DNA from: Streptomyces durocortorensis | GTDB lineage: Bacteria; Actinomycetota; Actinomycetes; Streptomycetales; Streptomycetaceae | DNA length: 64,000 bases | Assembly (NCBI RefSeq): GCF_031760065.1 | Contig: NZ_CP134500.1 | Coordinates: 1 to 64,000 of the forward strand | Direction: 5' to 3' | Shown here: one piece after another, positions 28,616 through 36,569 of the stretch | Layout of the letters: the number at the start of each line of letters is the position of its first letter | Numbering within the stretch: position 1 is the stretch's first letter | Position numbers and translations under genes: made by a program | Notes under the pieces: model-generated | Told to the model about the DNA's origin: nothing | Database searches by the model: none | What the model saw: the letters and a program-made list of their open reading frames with translations, nothing else

Positions 28616-28905
28616 TCAGAGGCGGGCCCGGCTGAGGTTCTTCTCGACGCCGTCGGCGACCTGAAGGTTGTTGAGGAGGTGATCGTAGAAGCTGGTCACG
28701 GCGGAGACCATCGCGGCGCGGGTGGCCAGGGGCAGGGCGTGGCTCTGGCTCCGGTCGCTGACCCAGACGGCGATCTGCGCCCGGTCGCAGGTGTAGGGGT
28801 CGATCGGGCGCTGCCGCTGTCGCGCCAGTTCAGCCAGTCGGTGACGTGGGCCCGGTAGTGCCGCCGGGACTCCGCCGGAGAACGTGCCGGACCCCAGTTT
28901 GTACC
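28616..28905 (-). pseudogene. Tyrosine recombinase (integrase) N-terminal remnant
   Basis: Two frames combine into the SAM-like core-binding domain of a phage-type integrase: SPAESRRHYRAHVTDWLNW, then IDPYTCDRAQIAVWVSDRSQ, LPLATRAAMVSAVTSFYDHL and LNNLQVADG. A one-base shift occurs near 28815-28830. The whole catalytic domain (R-H-R-Y) is absent. It sits where the accessory block gives way to chromosomal genes, as expected for the residue of an integrated element. Confidence 0.65.
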
Positions 28906-29018
28906 GGGAGCCGGGCGCGATCCACGTGTCGGCGTGCGTATGCCTCGTGGGCCCCGCAGCTCTCCGGTCGGCAGCCGGGGGTGTGCTGGTGCGTTTCGGC
29001 ACCGCTGTGGTGCGCCGC

Positions 29019-30458
29019 TCACCAGCCCGTCCACAGGAGGTGGTTGATCAGCAGAGCCGGAACGGCCGACGCGACCAGCCAGTACCGCACCCTCCGGCGG
29101 GGGAGCAGCGCCGCAGCGGGCAGTAGCCACAGCAGGAACGGCTGCCAGATGCGTTCGGTCTCCGCCTTGCTCATGCCGGAGAGATCCGCGGCGAGCAGTG
29201 CCGCCAGCGCCGCCAGCACGAGCAACGCCAGTCGCCCTTCCGGGGAGGCTGTCGCGGGGCCGCTTCGCAGTGCCCGTACGGCACCGGGAGCGGCCACCGC
29301 GCTCCGGCGCAGCCCGGCGACGGCGGCGAGCCCGGCCGCGAGGGTCGCGCAGGCCAGGTTGGCCCAGACCCAGTAGCCGTACGGGCGGACGCCGCCCGCG
29401 CCCTGGTAGTAGCGCTCGACCAGCAGGTGGTAGGCGGTCCACCAGTTGAACCCGGCGAACGTGAAGGCCACCGGGACCACCAGCGCGCCGAGCAGGAACA
29501 GCGGCACCGGGCGGGCGGTCCGGGTGAGCATCAGCACGGCCAGCAGCACAGCCGCCATCAGCCCCAGCCCGTAACTGAGGTAGCAGGTCCACCCGAACAG
29601 CAGACCCCCGCCGAGTGCCGCCACGGCCGGGAAGCGGACCCGGCCGGTGGCGGCCAGGGCGAGCAGCGCCACCGACCAGGCGGCGACCGCCGTGAAGTAG
29701 CCGTCGGCCGACACGCCCGCCCAGACGGCCGCCGGGGCGAGGACGAGGAAGGGCGCGGCGCGGCGGGCCAGGCGCTCGTCGGCCAGCACGCGCACGGTGA
29801 TCAGGACGGCCAGCGCGGCCGAACTGCCCACCACGACACACCAGAGCGCCGCCCAGGCGCCGCCGCCGAGACCGATACGGTCCAGCCACACGAAGGTCAG
29901 CGTCGCGCCCGGCGGGTGCCCGGCGACATGGGCGGGCCAGTTGCCGGGCTCGCCGATCACGATGTGGTTCGTGAAGTCGCGCAGGGTGGCGGGGATGTCC
30001 TCGAAGCGGTCGATGACCCGCAGGTACTCGTGCTTCGTGGTGAGCCGCTTCGCGACGCCCCGGTGCCAGCCGTCGATCAGCGCCATCGAGAAGACCCAGG
30101 CCATCGACCCGCCCCAGGCCACCGCCAGCAGCCCGCGCCAGGGAAGCCGGGCGGCGAGCGGCGGGCCGTAGGAGACCACCAGGACCGCCATGATCAGGGC
30201 GGCCGGAGTGCCCGGACCCAGATGCGGGTCCCAGGAGGCCAGCAGCGGCGGCCACTGGGCGCGCAGACTCCCGTCCCGGTTCTGGATGACATGGCCGACG
30301 ACCACCGCGGCCGCGATCAGCAGCACGCCCGCGGTGGCGGCGATCAGGTCCGACCGCCCCGCGCGCCGGGCGCGGTCGTGGTTGCGGTCCGGCGGTGCGG
30401 GCGGGCCGTGCCCCGTGCCGCCGGCGGTGTCCGTGGGGGTGGCGTCCTCGGTCTTCAC
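29019..30458 (-). CDS. Polytopic membrane protein, GT-C glycosyltransferase-like
   Basis: A 479-residue membrane protein with about ten transmembrane helices. After a cytoplasmic N-terminus of ~35 residues comes the first helix (LIAATAGVLLIAAAVVVGHV). A long first loop follows, with DGSLRAQWPPLLASWDPH, and a re-entrant region with HEYLRVIDRFEDIPATLRDF and GHPPGATLTFVWLDRIG. The loop layout and the GHPPG block are typical of actinobacterial GT-C-type mannosyl/arabinosyl transferases that use polyprenyl-phosphate sugars. No partner gene is coupled. Start at ATG 30458. The acceptor is unknown. Confidence 0.75.
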   Translation of the reverse strand: MKTEDATPTDTAGGTGHGPPAPPDRNHDRARRAGRSDLIAATAGVLLIAAAVVVGHVIQNRDGSLRAQWPPLLASWDPHLGPGTPAALIMAVLVVSYGPPLAARLPWRGLLAVAWGGSMAWVFSMALIDGWHRGVAKRLTTKHEYLRVIDRFEDIPATLRDFTNHIVIGEPGNWPAHVAGHPPGATLTFVWLDRIGLGGGAWAALWCVVVGSSAALAVLITVRVLADERLARRAAPFLVLAPAAVWAGVSADGYFTAVAAWSVALLALAATGRVRFPAVAALGGGLLFGWTCYLSYGLGLMAAVLLAVLMLTRTARPVPLFLLGALVVPVAFTFAGFNWWTAYHLLVERYYQGAGGVRPYGYWVWANLACATLAAGLAAVAGLRRSAVAAPGAVRALRSGPATASPEGRLALLVLAALAALLAADLSGMSKAETERIWQPFLLWLLPAAALLPRRRVRYWLVASAVPALLINHLLWTGW

Positions 30459-30579
30459 GCTGGCACGCTATGCACACCGGGCGGCAATCGGGTGGTCCGG
30501 CAGGGCCGCGTCACCGAACCGTCAGATTCCTCCCGCCGGGATACCGGTTCCCCTCCTGGCCGCGGCCTCGGTCCTCGCT

Positions 30580-30708
30580 CCAGGCCGCGACGTCACATTT
30601 CCCCAGGTCTCCAGGGCCGCAACGTCACATTTCCCCAGGCATCCAGGCCCGCGACGCCAGAATTTCGTCAGGCATCCAGGCCGCGACGTCAGAATTTCGT
30701 CAGCAGCC
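30580..30708. repeat. Four imperfect ~32-bp direct repeats in a divergent promoter region
   Basis: Units at 30580-30610, 30611-30642, 30643-30675 and 30676-30708 share CCAGGCCGCGACG at the left. Units 1 and 2 continue TCACATTTCCCCAGG, and units 3 and 4 continue CAGAATTTCGTCAG. They lie between the divergent GT-C gene (start 30458) and the oxidoreductase gene (start 30751), so they may be regulator sites. They are not CRISPR: there are no spacers. Confidence 0.85.
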
Positions 30709-30750
30709 ACATCCGCCCGTCGACGGTGTTCCCCGCCTAGCGTCGGCCTC

Positions 30751-32025
30751 ATGCCCGAACGCCGCCGGATGATCCGCTCCCTCCCCCGCCCCCTCCGTGC
30801 CCCGCGTACGCCCGCCGACCCGGGATTCTGGCGCAGCCCCGTGCGCGGGGTGCGCTTCACCGCCCTGCTCGGCGTCGTCCTGCTCGCCGGACTCACGCTG
30901 CTGTTCGTCACCGGTCTGCTCTCGTACGCCGCCTACAACCCGGACCTGAACCGGGTCAACGACAAGACTCCGGGCAAGGGGTGGCTCGGCTTCTACCTGT
31001 TCTCCTGGCCGACCGGCCCGCACTGGCTCTACCGGCTGACCCAGGGCCTGCACGTCACCGTCGGCATCGTGCTCGTGCCCGTCCTGCTCGCCAAGCTGTG
31101 GTCGGTGATTCCCCGGCTCTTCGCGCTGCCGCCCGCCCGTTCCGTGGGCCACGCCCTGGAGCGGATCTCGCTGCTGCTGCTCGTGGGCGGGGTGCTGTTC
31201 GAATTCCTCACCGGACTGCTCAACATCCAGCTGGACTACGTCTTCCCCGGGTCCTTCTATCCCCTGCACCTCTACGGGGCCTGGGTCTTCCTCGCCGGCT
31301 TCGTCACCCATGTGGCCCTCAAACTGCCCCAGGCCGTACGGGTGTTGCGCAACGGCATCCCGCGCGGCGAACCGGACACCCTCGCCGCCCCCGACCCGCT
31401 GCCGGCCACTCTGTCCCGGCGCGGCGCGCTGGCCATGGTGGGGGCCGGTTCGTTCCTTCTCCTGGTCACCTCGGCCGGTCGCAGCTTCGACGGGCCGCTG
31501 CGCAGCATCGCGCTCCTCACCCCGCGCGGCGGCACCGACCCGGGGCCGGGCCCGAACGCCTTCCAGATCAACAAGACCGCCGCCGCCATAGGGATCACGC
31601 CCGCGGACACCGGTGAGCGCTGGCGGCTGACGGTACGGGGGCCGGCCGGGGAGTTCCGCTTCTCCCGGGCCGAACTACTGGCCATGGAACAGCACAGTGC
31701 GGCGCTCCCGATCGCCTGTGTGGAGGGCTGGTCGACCTCGGACCAGCTCTGGCGCGGGGTGCGGCTCTTCGACCTGGCGGTGCTCGCCGGCTACCCGGAC
31801 CGGCCGCCGGGCGTCTTCGTCGAGTCGCTCCAGCGCAGCGGCTCCTTCCGCAAGGCAGCGCTGCGCGACAACCAGGTCCGCGACAGCCGCTCGCTGCTCG
31901 CACTGGAGGTGAACGGCGCGCCGCTGTCACCCGACCACGGCTACCCGGCCCGGATCATCGTCCCCGCCGCGCCCGGGGTGCTGAACACCAAGTGGGTCGA
32001 GACCCTGACGTTCGGAGAGCTGTGA
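30751..32025 (+). CDS. Membrane molybdopterin-dependent oxidoreductase (sulfite-oxidase fold)
   Basis: A 424-residue fusion. Residues ~30-210 are a cytochrome b561-like membrane domain with about five helices and conserved histidines (HWLYRLTQGLHVTVG, YPLHLYGAWVFLAGFVTHVAL). A twin-arginine-like SRRGALAMVGAGSFLLLV precedes the molybdopterin domain, which has LPIACVEGWSTSDQLWRGV with the molybdenum-ligand Cys, SLQRSGSFRKAAL and HGYPARIIVPAAPGVLNTKWVE. It probably reduces an S- or N-oxide or oxidises sulfite at the outer membrane face, exchanging electrons through haem b. ATG 30751 is the family-like start. The next gene starts within its stop codon (TGATG). Confidence 0.9.
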   Translation: MPERRRMIRSLPRPLRAPRTPADPGFWRSPVRGVRFTALLGVVLLAGLTLLFVTGLLSYAAYNPDLNRVNDKTPGKGWLGFYLFSWPTGPHWLYRLTQGLHVTVGIVLVPVLLAKLWSVIPRLFALPPARSVGHALERISLLLLVGGVLFEFLTGLLNIQLDYVFPGSFYPLHLYGAWVFLAGFVTHVALKLPQAVRVLRNGIPRGEPDTLAAPDPLPATLSRRGALAMVGAGSFLLLVTSAGRSFDGPLRSIALLTPRGGTDPGPGPNAFQINKTAAAIGITPADTGERWRLTVRGPAGEFRFSRAELLAMEQHSAALPIACVEGWSTSDQLWRGVRLFDLAVLAGYPDRPPGVFVESLQRSGSFRKAALRDNQVRDSRSLLALEVNGAPLSPDHGYPARIIVPAAPGVLNTKWVETLTFGEL

Positions 32026-32552
32026 TGTCCACCCGAGCCGTGCCGCCCCTGTCCGCAGCACCCCGCCGCCCGCGTTTCTCGCCGCGCCGGCTCTACGGCG
32101 AGGGCCCGCTCCATCTGCTCCTGCTCGCCGCCACGTTCTGCCTGGCCGGCTACGCGGGCGTACGGCTGCTGGACGGGGACACCGTCGGCGTGCTGCTCTG
32201 GTTCGCGGGGTCGGCCGTTCTGCACGACCTGGTGCTACTGCCGGTGTACGCCGGGGCCGACCGGGCGCTGTGCGCCGCGCTCGGCCCCCGGCGGGCCCTG
32301 GTGAACTTCGTGCGGGTGCCGGCGTTCCTCTCCGGGCTGCTCCTGCTGATCTGGTTCCCGCTGATCACCCGGCGGACCGAACGGCGGTACGAGGCCGCCG
32401 CCGGCACCAGCCCGGACGTCTACTTCGGCAACTGGCTGCTGATCACCGGCGCGCTGTTCGCGCTCTCCGCGCTCTGGCTGCTGGTCCGGGCGCTCCGCTC
32501 CCGTACGGGCCGGCGCAACGAGACGAAGGTCCGCCCCTGCGCACCCCACTGA
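32025..32552 (+). CDS. Small integral membrane protein coupled to the oxidoreductase
   Basis: A 175-residue protein with four predicted helices (LHLLLLAATFCLAGYAGV, GVLLWFAGSAVLHDLVLLPV, PAFLSGLLLLIWFPLI, WLLITGALFALSALWLLV). The start ATG shares its A with the stop of the molybdopterin gene, so the two are translationally coupled; a role in anchoring or maturation is likely. Its last 133 bp overlap, antisense, the 3' end of a methyltransferase gene. Confidence 0.8.
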   Translation: MSTRAVPPLSAAPRRPRFSPRRLYGEGPLHLLLLAATFCLAGYAGVRLLDGDTVGVLLWFAGSAVLHDLVLLPVYAGADRALCAALGPRRALVNFVRVPAFLSGLLLLIWFPLITRRTERRYEAAAGTSPDVYFGNWLLITGALFALSALWLLVRALRSRTGRRNETKVRPCAPH

Positions 32553-33358
32553 TCGGCCGTACGCCAGCCGCCCGCGCGGGCGTGCCGCAGCAGCGCCGGC
32601 GTCCCGATCCGCGCCCAGGGGAACGGCTCGGCGGCACCGTCGTGCCCGGCTGCGTGGGCGGTCCTTCCGTCCGGTCCGCCCCGGCCGTCGTCGAGACGGA
32701 CCCGGACCCGTTCGTCCACGTCGACGGGGGCGGTCTCGGCGATCAGCAGCCCGCCGGCGCCCAGCAGATCGGCCGCCCGGTCCAGCAGGGCGGCCGGGTC
32801 GCCCCCGATGCCGATATTGCCGTCGAGGAGCAGGAGGGTGCCCCAACGGCCCTCCCCGGGCAGCGGTTCGAACACGCTGCGGAGCAGCGCCGCGCCGCCA
32901 AGACCGCGCGTACGGGCCACCGCCGCCTCGCTGACGTCGATGCCCAGCGCCCGGTGTCCGAGTGAGGCCAGCTCGGCGACCAGCCGCCCCGGCCCGCAGC
33001 CGATGTCCAGCACCGGCCCCTCGCACCGGTGCAGGGCGGACAGGTCGGCGGAACCCGCCCCCGAGCACCAGCGCTCCACGTCCAGGGGCAGCAGCCAGCC
33101 GTCGCTGCGGCGCAGGAACAGCGGACCCCGGCCGGTGCGCAGGGCGTTGGCGTACGGGTCGGCGCCCCAGGGGGCGGCGCGGTCCGCGCCCGACCGGGCC
33201 GGCGGGCCGGAGGCGCAGGCGCCGTCGGCGGCCGCCTCGTGCGTGTCGGGCACCTCGTACGCCTCGTACGTCTCATGTGCCCTGTGCGTGTCGGGGGCTT
33301 CGGCGGAGTCGGCGGGGGCCGGTGCGGTGAACCCGGACGAGGGCACGGTCGTACTCAT
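32420..33358 (-). CDS. Class I SAM-dependent methyltransferase
   Basis: A 312-residue protein. A low-complexity acidic/Ala N-terminus of ~65 residues is followed by GPVLDIGCGPGRLVAELASLG (motif I), GIDVSEAAVARTRGLGGAAL, LLLLDGNIGIGGDPAALLDRA and AGGLLIAETAPVD. It is the third member of a minus-strand trio joined by ATGA overlaps (GT2, DUF2064-like, methyltransferase), a set commonly found together in actinomycetes and likely modifying one glycosylated product. The C-terminal ~25 residues (ERSARTSSQSAESANSAPVI) are low-complexity and overlap the neighbouring membrane gene, so the true end is fixed only by the stop at 32420. Confidence 0.85.
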   Translation of the reverse strand: MSTTVPSSGFTAPAPADSAEAPDTHRAHETYEAYEVPDTHEAAADGACASGPPARSGADRAAPWGADPYANALRTGRGPLFLRRSDGWLLPLDVERWCSGAGSADLSALHRCEGPVLDIGCGPGRLVAELASLGHRALGIDVSEAAVARTRGLGGAALLRSVFEPLPGEGRWGTLLLLDGNIGIGGDPAALLDRAADLLGAGGLLIAETAPVDVDERVRVRLDDGRGGPDGRTAHAAGHDGAAEPFPWARIGTPALLRHARAGGWRTADQWGAQGRTFVSLRRPVRERSARTSSQSAESANSAPVISSQLPK

Positions 33359-34092
33359 CGCACCCCCGCCCCGGTCAGCCGGCCGAGCGCTGCGGCGAAC
33401 CGGCCGCCCGGCGCGGCCGACGCGACCCGGTGGGCGTCGGCCGCGGTGTCCACGTCGGTCAGGACCGGCAGATCGCGCACCACGAGCCCCGCCTCCACCA
33501 GCCTGCGCCGCTGCACCGCACCGGTCTCCGGGACGGACATCGGCACCCCGCGCAACAGGGCGGGATCGGGTTCCGCCAGACCCAGGGCCCAGAAGCCGCC
33601 GTCCTCGGCCGGACCGAACCAGGCCCCGGTGCCCTCCCAGGCGTCCGGCGCGAGAGCGGGGGCGAGCAGCGCGGCCGTGACCTGCGGGGTGTCCATGCCG
33701 ACCAGGAGGGCCGGCCCCCTACACCCGCCGAAGGCCGCCGCGAGCCGCTCGTCGAGGCCGCCCGCGCTCTGCGGAACCACCTCGAACCCCGGCGGCAACC
33801 AGGGGCCCGGCCGCCCGTCGAGGACCAGGACGCGCCGCCGGGCGGGGAGGGCGAGCACGGCCTCCAGGGTGTCCGCGAGGGAGGCGGCGGCCAGCTCGGC
33901 GGCCTCGGCGGGGGAGAAAGGCGGGCAGAGCCGGGTCTTGACCCGCCCGGCCACCGGTTCCTTCGCGATGACCAGCAACTCCGTGGGCCCGGGCGCGCTC
34001 GTCGAACGAACCCTGTCTCCGGACATGCCCACCGGACGATCCCTGCCCTCGGACGCGCTCGTCGAACGACCTCCGTCTCCGGGCGCGCTCAT
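33355..34092 (-). CDS. DUF2064/TIGR04282-type glycosyltransferase (GT-A fold)
   Basis: A 245-residue protein related to the RfbA-like family TIGR04282. ELLVIAKEPVAGRVKTRLCP is the nucleotide-sugar binding start. LLVGMDTPQV carries the metal-binding acidic pair, and WFGPAEDGGFWALGLAEPDP is the family signature. About 35 N-terminal residues (GDGGRSTSASEGRDRPVGMS) are a degenerate repeat of low complexity. The start at 34092 overlaps the GT2 stop and its own stop overlaps the methyltransferase start, both as ATGA. Confidence 0.85.
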   Translation of the reverse strand: MSAPGDGGRSTSASEGRDRPVGMSGDRVRSTSAPGPTELLVIAKEPVAGRVKTRLCPPFSPAEAAELAAASLADTLEAVLALPARRRVLVLDGRPGPWLPPGFEVVPQSAGGLDERLAAAFGGCRGPALLVGMDTPQVTAALLAPALAPDAWEGTGAWFGPAEDGGFWALGLAEPDPALLRGVPMSVPETGAVQRRRLVEAGLVVRDLPVLTDVDTAADAHRVASAAPGGRFAAALGRLTGAGVR

Positions 34093-34859
34093 CGGGCGGT
34101 CCCTGTCTCCGCGCGTGCGGCCCGGCCGGGCGCGCGGTCCGCCGGTGGCTCCCGCAGGACGCCCCGCATGTCGCGCACCGCCTGCCAGGTCCCGCGCCAG
34201 GTGCCGGTCACCTTCGACCTGCCGGTGCGCGGCCGGTAGGGGACGTCGCTCTCGGTGACCCGTAGCCCGGCGTCCGAGGCCCGGACCACCATCTGGAGCG
34301 GATAGCCGCTGCGCCGGTCGGTGAGGTCCAGGGCGAGCAGGTCGCTGCGGCGGGCAGCCCGCAGCGGGCCGAGGTCGTGCAGGCGCAGGCCGGTGCGGCG
34401 GCGCAGCATCCGGGCCAGCGCCAGATTGCCCGCGCGGGCGTGCGGCGGCCAGGCGCCCCGGCCCTCGGGGCGGCGGCGGCCGAGCAGCAGATCGCACTCA
34501 CCGTCCGCGATCCGCCGCACGAAGCCGGTCAGCAGCGCCGGGTCAAGCGAGCCGTCGCAGTCGCAGAAGCAGACGAACTCGGCCTCAGCGGCGAGCAGCC
34601 CGGCGTGGCAGGCCGCGCCGAACCCCCGCCGTTCCTCCGTGACGACGCTCGCGCCGAGGGAGCGGGCGAGTTCGGCCGAACCGTCGGTCGAGCCGTTGTC
34701 GACCACGATCGCGCGCCAGCCGTCGGGGATGCGGTCGAGCACCCAGGGCAGTGCGGCCGCCTCGTCGAGACAGGGCAGAACGATGTCGGCCTTCGGGAGG
34801 CCGGTGTGCGGGGCGGGCGGGAACGGAACAGCGGCAGAAGAATCGGTCACCCGCCTCAC
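34089..34859 (-). CDS. Family 2 glycosyltransferase
   Basis: A 256-residue GT-A enzyme. DIVLPCLDEAAALPWVLDRI begins the fold, IVVDNGSTDGSAELA binds the nucleotide, FVCFCDCDGSLDPALL has the DxD metal motif and RSGYPLQMVVRASDAGLRV follows. There are no membrane helices, so it probably uses a soluble or polyprenyl acceptor like dolichol-phosphate mannose synthase relatives. It is the first gene of the minus-strand trio. Start GTG 34859 (MRRVTDSS); a GTG four codons in is possible. It is divergent from the response regulator, with ~105 bp between. Confidence 0.87.
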   Translation of the reverse strand: MRRVTDSSAAVPFPPAPHTGLPKADIVLPCLDEAAALPWVLDRIPDGWRAIVVDNGSTDGSAELARSLGASVVTEERRGFGAACHAGLLAAEAEFVCFCDCDGSLDPALLTGFVRRIADGECDLLLGRRRPEGRGAWPPHARAGNLALARMLRRRTGLRLHDLGPLRAARRSDLLALDLTDRRSGYPLQMVVRASDAGLRVTESDVPYRPRTGRSKVTGTWRGTWQAVRDMRGVLREPPADRAPGRAARAETGTAR

Positions 34860-34965
34860 CCTACGGAGACAACTCCGTCATTTCGGGCATCAGGTTCTTA
34901 CGAATCATGGACATCGGCCGGATGAGGGTGGCAGGCCCCCGACGCGCCGGGAGGAGGTTGCCACA

Positions 34966-35808
34966 GTGGAGGCCATGGAGAACACCCCACCCGCCCTGCA
35001 TCCGGAGCCCGCCCTTGAGGGGACGCGCGGTCGGGTCCTCGTCGTGGACGACGACCCGACCGTCGCCGAGGTCGTCGTCGGCTATCTGCACCGCGCCCGT
35101 TACGCCGTCGAGCAGGCCGGTGACGGACCCGCCGCGCTGCGACGGTTCGCGGCCTGCCGACCCGACCTCGTCGTCCTGGACCTGACGCTCCCCGCCATGG
35201 ACGGATTCGAGGTCTGCCACCGGATGCGCGCGTACGGGCCGGTCCCGGTCATCATGCTCACCGCCCGCGGCGACGAGGAGGACCGCATCCTCGGCCTGGA
35301 GACCGGCGCCGACGACTACGTCACCAAGCCGTTCAGCCCGCGCGAACTGGTCCTGCGGGTCGATTCCGTGCTGCGCCGCGCGCGGGCCGCCGCCCCGGCG
35401 GACGAGTCGGGCCCGCTGTCCGGCGCCGGGCTGAGCCTCGACCCGGCGGCCCGGCAGGCCTACCGCGACGGGCGCGGACTCACCCTGACACTGCGGGAGT
35501 TCGACCTGCTCGCCTTTCTGCTCCGGCACCCCGGGAAGGTGTTCGGGCGGGAGGAGCTTATGCGGGAGGTCTGGGGGTGGGACTTCGGTGATCTGTCCAC
35601 GGTCACCGTTCATATCCGCAGGCTGCGCGGCAAGGTCGAGAAAGATCCGGCCAGCCCCCGGCTGATCCGCACCGTGTGGGGCGTGGGGTACCGCCTGGAC
35701 CTGGAAGCGGGCGGCACGGAAGGGGGCCGCACGGAAGCGGGCCCCGACAGCCCGGAAACCGGCCCGGCCACCGTCCCCGTCGAGCCCCCCGGGGGACGGT
35801 CGCTGTGA
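34966..35808 (+). CDS. OmpR/PhoB-family response regulator
   Basis: About 280 residues. The receiver domain has VLVVDDDP (acidic pocket), the phospho-acceptor Asp in LVVLDLTLPAMDG, Thr in MLTARGDE and Lys in YVTKPFSPREL. The DNA-binding winged helix has LTLREFDLLAFLLRHPGKVF and VTVHIRRLRGKVEKDPASPRLIRTVWGVGYRL. A Pro/Gly/Glu tail of ~45 residues follows. GTG 34966 is preferred: GGGAGGAGG lies 8 bp before it, while ATG 34975 is poorly spaced. The stop overlaps the GTG of a histidine-kinase pseudogene, so the regulator has lost its cognate sensor and may now work with another kinase or unphosphorylated. Confidence 0.93.
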   Translation: MEAMENTPPALHPEPALEGTRGRVLVVDDDPTVAEVVVGYLHRARYAVEQAGDGPAALRRFAACRPDLVVLDLTLPAMDGFEVCHRMRAYGPVPVIMLTARGDEEDRILGLETGADDYVTKPFSPRELVLRVDSVLRRARAAAPADESGPLSGAGLSLDPAARQAYRDGRGLTLTLREFDLLAFLLRHPGKVFGREELMREVWGWDFGDLSTVTVHIRRLRGKVEKDPASPRLIRTVWGVGYRLDLEAGGTEGGRTEAGPDSPETGPATVPVEPPGGRSL

Positions 35809-36569
35809 ACGACGTCCCGCTCATCGCGCCCTTCGCCTTTCTCGGAGCGGTGGCCGCCGCTCCTCGGAGCGGGCGTCCTGCGTCTCCTGCGCCACCGTTC
35901 GCTGGTGGTCTCGCTGAGCGTCGTCGCCGGGGTGGCCGTCACGGCGATGCCCGCCGGGACCGCTGACGGTCGCCTGGGCGATGTTCCTCTCTCCCCATGA
36001 TCTCCACGTCGTCACGACCGTCGTCGCCACGGCCGCCCCGGTCTACCCTGGCCACCGCCATCCTGCCAGGCCGCTGGGTGGCCGCCCAGAACCGTGAACT
36101 GACCCTTGCCACACGGCCGTCCGGGGACGGACGGCGGTACCGTCGCCGCGCCCGCCGGGCAGCCCACCGCCGAGCCGGCCGGGCTTGCCCGCGAACCGGC
36201 CGCCACCAGTGCCGAACCGGACAGCTCCCGGGTGCGCGAACGTACGCTGGAGGCCGCGCGGCGCGAACTCGTCGCGTGGATCTCGCACGATCTGCGCACC
36301 CCGCCCGAAAGCACCGCGGCCGTCACGGCACACCACTCGGACGGGGGCGTCGTGCTGTCGGTGACCGACGGCTGCGGCGGCATCCCGGAGGAGGACCTGC
36401 CACGGGTCTTCGACACCGGCCGGCGCGGGGTCACGTCCGCACCCCGCCGGCCGGGGCAGGCCTCGGTCACACCATCGTGCGCAGCATCGTCGAGGCACAC
36501 GCCGGACGGGCCGAGGTCCGCAACGTGCAGGGCGGCTGCCGTTTCTCGGTCACGCTCCCGACAGCGTGA
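35805..36569 (+). pseudogene. Sensor histidine kinase, frameshifted and internally deleted
   Basis: GTG 35805 overlaps the regulator stop. Scattered frames recover NDVPLIAPFAFLGAVAA and LLRHRSLVVSLSVVAGVAV (membrane helices), then RERTLEAARRELVAWISHDLRTP with the phospho-accepting His. Directly after it comes DGGVVLSVTDGCGGIPEEDLP (G1 box region); the second DHp helix and the N box are missing, showing an internal deletion of about 130 residues. The end (TIVRSIVEAHAGRAEVRN, RFSVTLPTA) lies in yet another frame. At least two frameshifts plus a deletion make it dead. Confidence 0.8.

Noticed and set aside
30580..30708. Possible CRISPR array
   Set aside because: The units are contiguous, vary along their length and have no spacers; no cas genes are present.
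29427..30740. Plus-strand open frame opposite the membrane glycosyltransferase
   Set aside because: Gln/Arg/Gly-rich low-complexity translation; the minus strand encodes an ordered multi-pass protein.
30190..30750. Extended N-terminus for the molybdopterin oxidoreductase
   Set aside because: The frame is open upstream, but the extra ~187 residues are Arg/Pro/Ser-rich and cover the promoter repeats; the family starts at 30751.
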